From Xiphydria camelus (lineage: Eukaryota > Arthropoda > Insecta > Hymenoptera > Xiphydriidae), in assembly GCA_963678675.1 (NCBI GenBank), contig OY783192.1, positions 12,329,393-12,393,392 of the forward strand: 64,000 nucleotides of DNA, read 5' to 3'. Under the pieces are notes generated by a model, which worked only from the letters and a program-made list of their open reading frames with translations, was not told the origin of the DNA and made no database searches. This document shows, in pieces, positions 22,301 to 37,300 of this stretch; position 1 is the first letter of the stretch; every line of letters starts with the position of its first letter. The position numbers were made by a program, and so were the translations under genes.

Positions 22301-25300
22301 ACGCGTGTGATTTCTGAAAATCTTCTTTAACGAAAGCTGTACCGCTTAAATTAGCCCATACAATGAACTTGATAATTTTTTAATATCTACTTTCTACTAA
22401 CTATTACTTATTATAAACCAAAATTAATACTGTTATTAAAGCGAATACAACAAGCTATCGAAAATTCGATTTACATATTCGTAGCTCCCAATTTTAAGGC
22501 TGTAATATTCACCCGTTTGCGCCCGTTGCATGGAGCCCAATGTGTAATTGAGAAGTAACTCAAGCGTTTCATTTTCTGAAAACATTTTAATCTGGAGCGT
22601 CAAATGTTTTACATTAAAATCCAATTCTGTGTATGTACACGGCAATTACTAGTTTCAAGAGAACCATTTTTATTGAATGTTTCTAATCAAATGACCGGTT
22701 TCGTGGTTCAAATTTTTAAAATTAATTTCTTTAGAATCTAAGTTCAAATTTGTTGACCCCATCGTCTTCCGCCGAAAAATCTCCATTGTTCCTGACCTGT
22801 GCACCATAGTTTTCAATGTCCACACTTTCTGCTTCATAGTTTTCGGGGTCCAGGTCTTCCGCTCCATAATTTTCGATGTCCATGTATTCCGCTCCAAAGT
22901 TTCCGGGGTGTCCAGATTTTTCAATCCATAAGTAGTTATCAGTGTCCAGGTCTTCCGCGCCAGTTTCAGATGTCCAGGTTTTCTGCTCTACAGTTTTCGG
23001 TATCTAGGTCTTTCGCCCCATAGCAGGAACGAAACCTAGACACCGAAAACTGTGGAGCAGAAGGCCTGGACACCAAAAACTATGGAGCAGAGTACCTGGA
23101 CACCGAAGACTATGGAGCAGGAGACATGGACATTGACAATTACGGAATAAGAGACCTGAACACCGAAAATTATGACGCGGAAGACTTGCCCACCGAAAAT
23201 TATGGAGCGAAAGACCTTGACATCGAAAACTAAGAAGCGGAAGACTTGGTCACTGGAAATTGTGGGGGGGGGGAATTGTCAAACTTCGGAAGCTCGTAGC
23301 ACAGCAAAAAATCATCGTATCCCTATCTTTTTTTTTAAATTAAAGCTTAAAATCTCAGCTTTACTATCCCAAAGTTTATTTTTCGATTTAAAGCACCGAG
23401 AGATTAAGAGACCCTGAAAATCAAGGTCATCTTTTGAAACTTAAAAATTTGCAAAGTTTGCGCATTGACACGGAGTTACAAAATTTTTTTTTCAAATTCT
23501 GATCACAGAAAATGAAAGTTCAACTCCTTAACTTTAATTTTAAAAAAATTTTACTTTCCGATTTTTCTACGCCATTCTACAGCGTTTTAAATAAAAAAAA
23601 ACTGAAAATCCAGTTTTTTTCCCGTGTTACAGGGCCCAGGTAATGCGATAAATAATAATATTTTTTAAGACAAATGCATGGGCTTTATTGGGGCATCGAA
23701 ATGCATCACTTTCATATGAATTTTTTCTCAAAGAACAGATGATGGCCTACAAAATGTTTCGATGTTCAGGAGTGAAAATACCGTTCGAACACGAAACTTC
23801 CTATAGAACTCGTCCAGGTACAATTGTACAGTAAATTATAACATACGTGCAATACCTTTTCGGCGACCTCTAACTTGGCCCCAATGTCCCGATTAACTCG
23901 CGATCAACGTCTAACTTGGCCCCAATACCCCGTGTTAACTTACGAACGGCTTCTATGTAATTTCGCCCCAAAATGTCCCCATCTCGATACCAAAATCCCT
24001 GAAGAAGTAGTCCAAGTATACCTGGACGCAATATATGACCTCCAATAATTCGAAACAAAAATTTACAAGGTCAAAAAAAATTACGCAATTGATGTTCAGT
24101 TGAGTAATACTCCCAAAAACCGGGATTTTCAGTTTTTTTTTATTTAAAACGCTGTAGAATGGTGTAGAAAAATCGGAAAGTAAAACATTTTTTTTTTAAT
24201 TAAAGGTAAAGAGTTGAACTTTCATTTTTTGTGATCAGAATTTGAAAAAAAAATTTTGTAACTCCGTGTCAATGCGCAAACTTTGCAAATTTTTAAGTTT
24301 CAAAAGATGACCTTGATTTTCAGGGTCTCTTAATCTCTCGGTGCTTTAAATCGAAAAATAAACTTTGAGGTAGTAAAGCTGAGATTTTAAACTTTAATTT
24401 AAAAAAAAAGATAGGGATACGATGCTTTTTCGCTGTGCTACGGGCTTCCGAAGTTTGACAATTTTTAGAGTAAAATAAGTTGTTGCGATAATTTTGTTGC
24501 ATAGTGTAGTATTAGTGAAAGTAGTGATCTCCGTGTACATACGCAAAATTAGATTTTAATTTTAAAGATTTGATACGCTTCAGATGAGAATGTTTTTGGA
24601 TAAGATAATGCTTGATTTACTCCTTATTTGTAAACCCAGAGCTAGAATACCTATGTGACGTGAATATAAGCTTCCCATGAAATCAAATATAAGAAGCCTA
24701 TGTTCAAGTCGGGTTGATATTCTGTCCCTAGGTTTACGTCGGATTGCATGCAATACAAGTAAACGAGTGGAAATTGAACCCTGGAAATCTCGGAATTTCG
24801 GATACGCAAATCAAATTTTCAGTATTAAAATAAATAAAATTTACAAATCTAAATTGAAAGGTGCACGCCGGTTCTTCAAACCGGAAGTTGATATTATAAA
24901 ATTATTAAGTACGTTTTATGCGCTAAATCGAATGGTACAACTTTTGTTTAAGAAGATTTACAGAAATTCTGCTCATTTGGGACACACACACACATAATAT
25001 GTATATTATCTATACGTATGCTACTGTCCATGGTGGTTAGGACATCTTGTATAATACTTAAATAATAATCAGACTGGATATTGGAATGAGTTGATTATGT
25101 GCAATAAACAGGCGGCTTATAATTATGTATAAAGTCTCATATATTTTATTACATTCGCGTCTATTAATTTGTATTAAATATTTTTAGTACAACTACTGAG
25201 CTCAAAAAATCTACTCCTCTATATTGGATCATTCCATACCAAATATATCATTTTTTGAAGTAGATTTTCAATTTCCTTCTGAGATGTTTTTGTCAATTGT

Positions 25301-28300
25301 ATTGCCAATACGTATACGTACACCAAACGATTAAACAAATTTCTTTTAATATAAAAATTGTAATACTGAAGTTTTAGGACTGATTTATTTTAAAAAATCA
25401 TAGCACTAAAAGTTAAAATCACAGCCTAATGAAATTTTGCACATTAACACGAATATACTTTAGCTTTATACGAAAAATATGAAACGTGAAAAAAATTAAT
25501 AATTCATATTTTTTATACTAATAAATATTTAAATCCCTTTTTCGGGTATGCCACTTTTTTAAAACCTGAAAAAAATGAACATGTAGCCAGCCACTCTCAT
25601 GTACTTTCCGGTCATTAATTCAAAAATACAGTCACTTTACAAACAAAATTGTAATTATTGTAAGAGTAGCGCAAATTTTTTACTTCGGCAGTCCCGTGGT
25701 TGGCGCTTTCGGGTGCGACTACTCGTCCCCAGCCTATCTTTCGCTAACTCCAGGAAAACGTCCCAGAGAATATTCCAGAGAAAGTCCCGGAGAATGTCCC
25801 GGAAAAAGTTCCACAGAATATCACGGAAAAAGTCCCGCAAAACATTCCGGAGATACACCCGGAGCCTGGAGCGCACGGTGCGCTGTACCTCGACTTTGAA
25901 AAGTACGATGCAGTGTACTTGGACGTGGAAAAATACGAAGGGATACACCTGGAGTCTGAAACCTGCGGTGCTTTCAACCTGGGTTTTGAAAACTACGTCA
26001 CGGTACACCTCAATTCGGAAAACTACGAAGGGATACATTTAGAGCCAACTCACACGGTGCGACTTCACTGCGACAAACCTGTCGCACTCGGTCGCAATTG
26101 GTAGAGAGTACGTCGCACGCGGCAAATCAGCATGGAGACGCAGCGAAGCACTCACACGGTGCGACTTCCCTGCGACAGCAGTGCGACACGCACCTCGCGT
26201 TTGTCTGTATGACATCTACAGTGGCGGTGTCGTTGTGTTAGTTTGTCGCAGGAAAGTCGTCGATTGTTACGACAGCGTGCGACAGTTTTGTCGCAGTGAA
26301 GTCGCACCGTGTGAGTTGGCTCTTAGAGCTGAAAACATACGATGAATACGTCCCAGTGAAAGTCCTGGGAAATTTCTCTGAAAACGTCCCGAATAATGTC
26401 CCGGAAAAAGTCCAGGAGATATACCCGGAGCCCGAAAGCTACGGGCACGCTAGACATGAACTTCAAAAATCGTTGCCTCATGTACTTGGACACGGGAAAC
26501 TACGAATAGGTGCACGTCGAATTTGAAACTTATGCCTCGTTTCAAGAGCGGTACCGTCTAGGCGTAGAATTCTTGGGTCTCTTTTTTTTCTACATAATAT
26601 TTTCTTAAAATCTTTAAATTTCTACGAAGAAAGATCTGTGCTGGATGTAAAATATCTTATTTTATTGTCCCAATGGAGATTTTAAAATTTGTGATTATTT
26701 GTACAAGTTACATAGTGATTTGTAAAATATTTTATCGCAGGAGTTTTTATCCATATTTTATCGGTATTATTATTTTTAACAGGTATTCTGCAATATCAAC
26801 TGAGCTTGGAGCCACTTGCATGTGCTGCGATTCCCTACTTATCATTGAATTTACGAAACGCTGAACATCGCGATTTCAGAGGCTCTACATTACCGGACCT
26901 TTTAGCGAGACGAACTTCCTAGCCCTAGTTATGACTTTTATATCTTTCTAAATTTTCAAAAACCGTTTAGCATTAGTATGTGTAATGCAATTGACAACAA
27001 AATACCCATATTTGATGGAAATTGAAAATTTACTCCAAAAAGTGATTGATGTGGAATGGAATGACCGTAACTATTAGATGCAAATAATGTTTCTGCTAAT
27101 ATGTCAAATGTTATTAATTATAATATATTATCAATGCCATTATGTATACTTATAATGATACTACAAGTGTAAATAAGATTGGTGTTCAAAACTAGACTTT
27201 TTTTTTCTCATCACAAATTTAACAAGGTAAATTATACAGTATGTCCGAGCGCAAATTATACAAAGGGACCCGCAGTTTTATGTAGATTACCGTAGTACTT
27301 TTCGAGATTGAAACTGGGCAAGCGCAATTTTTGGCGTATCATGGCAATGCTATCAAATGCTCTACATATACATTAACACCAATAATGTCCGTGCTTGTAC
27401 TACAGCAATCAACATAAAACTACGGGTCCCTTTGTACACTTTGCTCTCGGACATATCGTGGGCTTACTGCCAAAAGTGACCAAGTCAAAATTTTAACTTT
27501 GTGAGTTAGTAACTAAGAATACTGTTTTACACTACCAGAAAAATTGACCAAGTCATATATTCAACTGAAAGACTTTATAAGTTGAATATATCAATGGCCT
27601 TAAGTCAGAGGGGCCTATGAGTATACGCGTATAATGGCGTATACGCCTCTCTGACTTGAGGCTATCGATATGTCTTGGTCACTTTTTCTGGTAGTGTAAA
27701 ACAGTAGCTATTCTTAGTGACTAACTCACAAAGTTAAAATTTTGACTTGGTCACTTTTGGCAGTAAGCCCACGATATTTGTATAGGTCTCGACACGTTGA
27801 TTCTAAACCTTTCTTCCGTTTTGCTCTAGTATGTCACGTTTTTCAGAAAAGTAAGGTCAAATGTCGAGAGAATCGAATTCCATGGAATCTCTGACTTCAT
27901 TAAAAAAAAACAAGACATACTAGTGAAATATTAGCCGCAAATTCGGATTAAGCATTAAAGAATGGATACAAAATATCGATTGTATTCCGGGATATGATTC
28001 CAATTGTGGATTCCGGGATTAGGTTCCAGTAAGTATAGACAAACATTCATCGAGGTGTGTACGACACTGCTTATACATATAATATATAGCGGATGTGGCC
28101 GAGGGCCATTGGCCGTAAAACCTACCTATACCCGTTGAAACCTCCTTATTCATTTTTTGACTTTTAATTGAAATCTAAAGCCAAAATTCGGTTAGAATAT
28201 CTAATTTTTTAGAAACATGAATTTAGAGACCCCCTGAAACGCGATTTTTTCAAAGTTTGACTTCACTTTTTTAAAAAGAATCATATGTCAGAGCAAGGGG

Positions 28301-31300
28301 GGGGATTTAGAATCAACGTATCGATCTTGTTTCACTTATGATTATTGTCTTTGTGTTCACCAGTATATTCTTTTCCCATAAGAAAATCACCTTTATTCTC
28401 TAAACTTTTTAAAATAGACAACTTTGAGCATTTAAATAATAAATAAAAAGTGATGTAGATTCTTATAATTTAATCTTCATTTAAAATAACATATATATGC
28501 TGAAGTGTATACAATAAAGCCATTATTAGTTGATCTAATTACCTTTTGGGAATCATCATAACTTAAAAGCTGTAGACTTGGAGGTAACTTAGCGTGAAAT
28601 GAAATTTTATTAACCCAGTCATCCATTTCCTGGTGATTTGACGCCAAAAATAGAAACTCCGAGCCATCTGTACATTTCAATCTAAATACATTCTTTCTTT
28701 TCGTATAATCATCCGCTTTCTTACAGGTAGCATTGAAAATTGTTATAGGAGCTGTAGCTGCTTTGCTAGCAGAAAAATCTTCTGTATCTTTGAAGAAACA
28801 CAACAATTGGCCACACAATACTGAAAATATATACATATTCAAGAATAGTTTAATAAATAAAATAACATTATTGCATTAATATATTCAGCGATGATAAAGT
28901 TACTTATTATGCGAAATAAGTTACCGGTATAATATTGTTTCCAAGACCGTACAGCAGCCTTCTTGCCAGCACTTTGCAATTCATGTTTTCTTTCCAGATA
29001 GCCTTGTATTTCAACAGGTGGCAAAGCTTCTATATTTTCTATATGTTGATGTTTTCTGAAGCTTTGCGTTCGTCTCCTAGTCGTAAAACTTGGTGTTCTT
29101 TTTGGTTTCTTCGTATCTACTTTCATACTTTCTGCGCGTTTAATTTCCGAAGTGGCTATAAAAATTAACCTCGTTAACGATTGCATACATACGCAAAACT
29201 ATTTCAATTAACTGGACCATCTCCGCGATAGCAGTTTAATTTAAGTAATATTATTTAATATGAGCGCAATTAATATAATGGGCATGTTCACGATTTTTTT
29301 TTTTTGCTTATTCGTTAATACTTTTTGTGCTTATTAATAAGATGTGTTTGTTTTTTTTTTCTGAGCACTAATTTCTTTTTTTTTAGTGTTTAAAGTTTGA
29401 CTTCGATTCAAACGAAATCCTTAGTGACATCACTAAAGCCACTGGCAAGAGCCCAAACCCGGGTTTGTGAATGGTGGAGAATCTGTTGCGCGACTCTGAT
29501 TGGTCAGTTAAAATGGCGGTGAAAGTGCGACGCTTTAAAACGAATGCCTTTTTTAACATCTCAAAAATACTGGAAAAACATTATTTTAATGACCCATTTT
29601 TTACCTACATTACTTTAATACCCTAATCTTCCGATTCATGTACTTTAAACAGCTGTACAAAAAGTTGTAAACATGCCCATTAAAAAAAACACTGAATACT
29701 TCATTATAACTTGAGAATAAAGGATTTATTGCATTTTATTTTTAAAAATTTGTTTTAGAAATCTTGGAAGATTTGGAATCAATAAAACTAAGAAACAACT
29801 GTAAAGGAATTTTCAAAAGAACACAGCACCATTCCTGCTCTTAATTCTACCATTTTTTACTGTCATTTTGAGTTTCATACTTCGAATTACGAACTTACTT
29901 TCAGCGACTTTAAAATCTTTCATCTGGATTTGAAATTATAAAAATCATTTAATAACATTTTTGTATTATTTTGCATTTTAGTCAAATCGAGTTCGCCATT
30001 TTTAATTTTGAAACTTTAACCTCAGATGCAAATTAACGATCAAAAAAATTGTGAGGAACAAAGTGATATCTAAGTCGGATTAATTCATGATTTCGAAAAA
30101 AGTGAATGGCTAAAGATCAGCTATTCACTTTTTTCGTGTGTAGTACAAATTACTTACCTCGCCTTAATTTATCGCCAAGAACGTGAGAAATACTATGAGA
30201 TTTTTGTACAGCAACAGATTCGAGGGGCTCTGCCATTGTTCCACATTTGAGCGGCGGCAACCTGGAAACCAAATGAATATCGTATTTCATGCTTCATTGA
30301 AATGAAGATAATAAAATTTAAAATACATTGACTTTTAAACAGTATTTGATAGGAGACATTTACAAAATATCTCCAACGGATATCTAAAAATCCCAAGTAC
30401 CTTAAAAGTATTCCAAATAAAATATACATTCTTCCTCCTTTAAATTACAGTAATAATATGGAAAATGTAAATGAACAAATGGAATTAATCCTTCACTACT
30501 TATGTTCCAACCTAGTACTCAAAAAGTCGTTTTAAACTCTCAAATTACTAGATTCAATGAGTAGAGGGCTAATTCATTTCATGTCAAAAATTTTAGGTTT
30601 TCGCGGCTATTGTCATTATATTTATGAGTATTACTACTCTTGACTTCCGGGTGGTAACCGCGTCAAAAATTATAGTTTTATATACAATATAATATAAATA
30701 TATAATATAAATAAATATATATAACGAGGACTACCGATTATCTTTATTGGAAGCCAGATTCTGCACATAATTCGGAAATTCCGAATCGATTGGACTTAGT
30801 TCGAGCTCAATCGGTGAACGCTAGCCTGAGATATGAATTTTATTAAATTCCAGATCTTCATTTTTGATTAAGAACTGCGTTTACATATATAATATACAGG
30901 GTGTTCCGCTCAGGATAGTCATGGCGGGTGTGGCATAATTTGCCTATACTTGTTCCACCGATCAATGTCGGCGGAACAAGTATAGGCAAATGGTAGATTG
31001 ACGGCATAAGTATTGACTGACATGATATCCAGTCCAAGGCGCATCCGGTTCCGCCGAAGGAGAGGCTATCTTACGCAGTGCACGTACGCCCCTCCCCCAA
31101 TTCCACTGTTGAAAGCGCGCCTGCAACAGCTTCACCGTCAGCAAGTCGACAAAAGTTAAATAGGGATCTCTCGCCCATACTAGCATCTCACCGACAGCTA
31201 TTGGCTTGCCGATGGATACCAAATTAGGAAGTACGCCATATGAGGCCGAAGGCACGTATGCCATACTTCCCTATCCTTGGTAGGGTATGGTTCGGGTACC

Positions 31301-34300
31301 CCTAGCTTAGGAACCCTATACCGTATGTCCAACGGCAAATCAAACAGGTACCGAGACCTGAATTTTCCTAAAATTTGACTTCGGCAGTGTTTGGGCGGTG
31401 CTCGAGTCATTTATAGTTAGAGTTCGCTTAAGAAGAGTGCTCTGCGTAAGAGAGAAAAGTGTCAAACGTTTCATTTCCCGATAGCTGTCAATTCGGGAGA
31501 TGAAAACGTTTCGCCTAACCTCGAAACCGTGAATTTTTTAATAATAGTGAATAATTTTTAGAAGTGATAAGAAATAATCGTTCGGGTTTCTTCGATGAAA
31601 TTCCCCAAGTGTTTAAAAACCGTTGTTACAAACCGGTATCCGATTTTCCAATAACTTTTGATTTCCCTTCAACTGATATTAACACGTTCGCTGCCGAGTA
31701 AAAATTTGGAAATCTGACCTCACAGGCCAAAATAATTTTCACCAATAAGATATATTTTGCAAGCATTTCCCATATTTGGTATGGCTAAACACCTTATATA
31801 ATAGTTTTTGGTATTTTGTGGTTTTTGTTTATTTTTTTGGTGTATCATAAATGATACACTCGCCGAACAATAAGAATTTTGTTACTCCAGGCCGAGTGTA
31901 TTAGTTACTAGCAGCCCGTCCCGGCTTCGCACGGGTAGATTGTGGATTGATTTTGGCCGTCATTTGACGAATTTTTAGCAGATATCTATAGGTAGGGAGC
32001 CATGCTACGCTAAAAAAAATACATGTATTTCATTTAAATTGGAACGTAGATTTCTTTTATTAATTTATCTTAAGGCCAGCGAATAGACAATGTTTTTTAT
32101 TTTTTTATTTGGAGTAATCAGCCGTACCGGGTAATCAGGGGAACACCCTTTATAAGATTTACTAACTCAGAAACTTCGCGGGCATGCGTCCAACCATTCC
32201 CCAAAGTTTCATCTCAATCGGATGATTTATGAAGGCATAAGAGACATACAAACAGACAGACATGAAGGTCATGGTCAAGGTCAAACCCAATATGACCATT
32301 GGGTAGCCATGGAAAAATTCTAAAAGTTTTGTATTAAACATTTTTCTCTAAAATGATTTCACGCTGAGATAATCAACCGTACCGGGACTTTTTGAACCTG
32401 GCTTTCTACCTCAGTTCAGGTGTAAATAAATGTGTTTCTCAAATTTTGCTTCGTTTTTCAGTGACCCTCACATATTGTAAAGTTATAGGTATAGAGCTGT
32501 CTGCTGTAGTAAGCTGCCTGATCCGGTACTTTAGGGATGACCATGTTTTTTTGGCAGTCGTAAGATAAAGTTACTTCATTCTCACCTTCAAGTCTTAAGA
32601 TTTCGAAAAATGCGTTTGCACGTAACTGTGTAACCTTCTTTCAGTAATGATCTTTTGCTTCTCGTCTTCATTCTTAGCATGTTTCAGACGCTGCGTTACT
32701 TCTATACATCGGGAACAGGCATTAGTGGCAGGTGTACCAAAACTGATATTGTATTCCTCAACAAATATTTTGCGAAAGTACTCATATCTGACTTTCTCAT
32801 TCTCTTCAGCAAGATCGTTGTAGTGTCACCAAAGTTTCCTCATGGATAAATCACTGGACAAAAATTGCCGCTTGCACTTATCGCGAACATAATGTGATTC
32901 GACTCTGGTTGCAATTTTTCAATAAACTGCTTCACGGCAGTTTTTTTATTTTGATAATGACGTAACCTGGTGTCTCCGCCGCGAGTTTCCTTTGGTGGTA
33001 AACCAGTTAAAAAATGAGCTTTACAAACGCTTTGGATCCTGTTTTTAGACAGTAACGATAATATAGACATGAAAGCTTTTTGGCAAACAGGCACAATGTT
33101 TAACCCAGTCTCCTTCCTCAATCGCGGCATAAAGTATCTGATAAAAACAGTGTTCAAAGTGATGTTTTTCCTAGATCGCTTGCGTTTTGGTGTTTCCGTA
33201 GAAGTATACTTCAACACAAACGAATCCTGATCTGCTTTGCTTTTCGAAGAAAAAGATCCTTCATGAAAGCGTCTTACATTTTGCATGTTGATAGTTTCGC
33301 ATTGGAATACGTTGTTAGTTTTGTGCAGGCAGGTGGGTAGATGCGGCAAAGTTTTTGCAGAATATCTGCAATGATAAATTTAGCCGCTCATGTACCTACT
33401 TAACCCTAGATAGCTAACCTTCCTTTTATACTTAAGATAAATGTGTATTCCGTGTTCGTCGCAACGGCGACCGTTAGCTATCTGGGGTTAACCTTAAAAC
33501 TTACCTGATACGTTTCTACTTGTTTTTCTCCCACTGTGTTGGATCAGAAATTCTCTTTCTTCCGTGTCTGGCTTTCGAAGGAACAATATCGTCGAAACTT
33601 TGCAGGTTTTGTTGTTCATTACACTGGTTCATTTTTGAAATATCTACTTACTACTAAGTAACTTTCAATAATAAAGGCGTTATTGAAATCGACTTAGTGC
33701 GCAAAAACAAAGCTACTAACAACGCCAATACGTGCACTCGATTGTACGGACAAAGCTGACTTTGGAAACAATATTGATATCGCCTATGAATTCAGTCGTG
33801 GACTATGCTCATTTTGCTGCAGTCGGACAGGCTTGGACAAGATCCATTATGGAATTGAACATGACATGGACTAAGCTGGTTTCGGAACTCACTTGTTATT
33901 TTGAAGTCAATTTGTATGGGACAAAATCACGCCTTTAACAATATCTTGGGCACCACAAGTAGCTTTTAAGTTCCTGCCACAGATGGCGCGAGAATCCAAT
34001 TTTTCGTATTTTACGGACAATGCTCGTTTTGGAATTGGGCAACTCAGTTAATCTTTTCATTCCCGACAACTCCTGTACTTATGGAAAAAAGCGAATTGAT
34101 TTCGAGGAAGGGAGGATGCTGAGTAAATCAATTCAACAGTTTCTTAAGTCTTTGTTGTCCCAAGTAATGCGTGAAGTCGTCGTATCGACGTGTCGCTCGG
34201 ATGATTCTAGATGAATGTCACAATATTTCTCAATGGCGTCGCAAACGTTATGCAAATATATCATTCCCAAAGTCCAGAGAGCGAGTACGCTGTCACTGAT

Positions 34301-37300
34301 TCCACGACCACGAGTGAGGCCCCCACAACTATGCATCATCCGCATCAAAGTTTGTTCTATCGTCATGTCAGACCAAATCCCTGACCAAAACTTGTTCGAG
34401 CGTCTGACAGTGAAATAGCCTTCCGTTGTACATTTGTGGTATTCAACCGGATCCATTTTGTTTTCTAACTCCAACATATTTTGCAAATACAGTTGAGCAG
34501 ATTTTGCATAAGGGAAATGCCCGCTTGCATGAAAGTAGGGAAGCATTCTTTGAATAGTGTCGAGATGCAGCTACCAGTTTCCCATTCGCTCAGCTTCAAT
34601 GAAATGTTTCACTAAAGTAATCATTTGGAAATATTGAACCCATAGTTTGGCTGTGGGGACATTGTTTTCCAACTTAGTAAGCGCTTCTTTGAATTTAGTC
34701 GCGACCACTTTGAATGCCTCATTTTCATCGGCTCTGAGAATCGTCGATTTATCCAAATGCCCAACCAGTTGTTCCATCACAGCACGATTGTCGTCTGTAA
34801 AGGTAAGAGATTCCAAAATTTCGTGTGCCAAAGCAAGATGACACAATATGTGTGCACGAATTGCACGAGCGTATGCATGACCGGTTAGCATTTTCTCTAC
34901 ACTATTCTCAGCGTAAATAGCAGAGACAATTTCTTTTAATCCACTCGCGGCCATTATAGACCCAATAGAGCCCAAAAAGGACATAAGTAGATGAAATCTT
35001 CCGAGTCTTACGATGATATTTGCGAATTTTGGATTATTCTCGACGATTTCTTCAGCTTTTGCATAAAGCGGCTGATCGAAGGTACGAAGCATGTTTTGTA
35101 GTTCGACATCTTACATTTTTCCACAGCGAGCAAAAGTGTTGTATAAATTATATCAGACTGGTTGGGTGGAAAGTTAATGAACGGAAGGTACATTATCTTC
35201 GATCGCTTGAAAGGTTCGTCAACCGTTGCCTGTTCCATGTAGCCATTCCATCCCGGAAGTTGAAACTGCGACCACTTGCCATAAAGCCAAACAAAATCTG
35301 CAGAAGAAGGCAAGATATCTCTGGAAAGAGGATGGTTTCCCTCGATGTCTACAATTTTTATCGTTTTAAGCCCGTATCCTCGTTTTTATTGAAAACTTCG
35401 AGCGGAACGGAACCAGCCTCTGCTACAACTTGCGCTGATGAGCATTTTTTCAAACGTGCTATGTTCTGGTCAGGTAATATGGAATCGTGAGGGGTCACGC
35501 ATTAAATAGCCCCCATAATGTGAACGGTATTTAAATCATCGATAGTGTTGACGTTGTGGTCCGCATTATCACAAATAAATTGTGAGAATGAATTTGGATC
35601 AATTGATGTGTCTGGACGCATTATGGCTGATGTCTCGAAAAGCGTTGTTTCAGTGTAAGACGCCGTGAATCTCAGCTATGACAGTAGGTCGATGAGTTTC
35701 CTGGACCCAAATTTGTTGTACAAATATGTACTGACTCTGATTAGAAACGACGACAAAAAAGATCGGGGTCTTGCCGCAGAAATGACCGCATGCGATAACG
35801 ATTCACATATACTGTTCCATTTACCAAAACAGCCGCGCTTCTTCTTCACAATTATTTCATGGAAGAAAACTTGCAAAAATTGTGGAATTACAGAATTCAC
35901 TTCGTTTAAAAAACGGTCGGACGGTGGATACTCTGACGTAGCGTAGTCCTATGAACGGATATCCGCCAAAATAATAGTACCAGGTGTCCGAAAGTAGTTT
36001 GTATCCTGTGTCGCGGAAGCAAACGACAGGCGTCTGATTATTTTTCTCGATAATAAGCATGTCCTCACCGTATTTCTTCATAAGACGAGATTTCACGGTC
36101 CTCTGATCCGGGCGATACTCTCCTTCAATTTGGTTCATAAGGTCATGAAGGGAGCATTGACATTCTTCGGAATTTTCGGCAAGATACGAAAAGATGTAAT
36201 CCATCGCTTCATTAACGTCCGTCGCAGGCCGATATCCTCTCTTTTGTCCTGAACGTACTCGATTATACAGCCGCTTCTGGCATGACAAATGGTACCTCCC
36301 TTCTACAGCAGCCAAGCCCGTCACATGTTGAATGCGCTCTATTATCTGTCGGCCCCATTCATCACATCGTTCTTTAGCTACTTCTAAGGGGGTATTACTG
36401 CCTAGACGCTTCAAAAATTCGATTTTTTTTTGCATTTTCTTATAATTTGGGGTTTTGAGAATGTGTCTAAAAAAAATACTAATTTGAAATTCGTAGAACT
36501 CATAGTTACAGAGGTTTAAAGGCTGCGGTGCGTTGGGGCGCGGCAGGTAGACATCAACTTTAAACGCGTTTTTCTCGAAACGACATTTTTCAAGTCGGGC
36601 GCACGTTTTTCTCACAAACTATTGGACCGATTGACTTCTGGTTTGGCACGCATTTCGAGGGAACCTTCACCTATGGTTTGAACTAGAATAATACCGATAG
36701 CTTGAATATTTTAGCCCTGCTCTCATGTTTTAGTTGACAATTTTTCGGGAAAATTAAACTTTAATCTTCAAACAACTACGATTGCGATAAAAAATTTCGT
36801 ACCTACTTAGTTCTAGTTCAGACGATAACTACATTCATATAGATTAAAAAAAATTTGTTCTTCTGTCTCAGACGACTAGGACCGCCACAATATGGTCGCC
36901 CGATTGGACGAGCGTCTCACGCCACGATCTGCATAATAGCGCACGCATAACTTGTATAGATTCCAATAAAATGTTTTATAAAAATTTGTGTTGTTAGTTG
37001 AAACATGTCTTATTATGCGTCAAAACCCCCGGCACTCTCTAGGTTTGATAGTTTTCGCAAAATTAATTCCTAAAAATTACTTTAACATTTTTACTACTGT
37101 GTGTACCAAATTTGGTACACAACTGCATTTAGTAGTAATAGACACTAGGAAGATCCAGTAGTAAAAGTGTTAAAAACAAGCGTCTATAGACAGTAATACC
37201 CCCTTAAAATCGTATCTTACACTCCTGATTTCTCTACCTGATAAACGACATCACGCTGAGATAACTTTTCTTTGTTCTGTTTATTTAAAAACTCGGCATT

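Larger units (their letters stand above)
22256..25052. mobile_element. Foldback-type element copy 2
   Basis: The left end has GGGTATCCCAATCACCATG; the right end is its approximate inverse, CATGGTGGTTAGGACATC. The arms include the GCCCGTTGCATG segment (22518) and its counterpart CGGATTGCATGCAA (24740), as in copy 1 at 1508-14252. The core carries inverted 30-bp repeat arrays (22795-23020 and 23030-23260). A separate inverted-repeat element (23274-24463) is inserted at the right edge of the array. Confidence 0.65.

Noticed and set aside
25599..26042. 147-codon Arg/Ser/Thr-rich frame
   Set aside because: Alternative frame of the 24/30-bp tandem repeat; composition is explained by the repeat.
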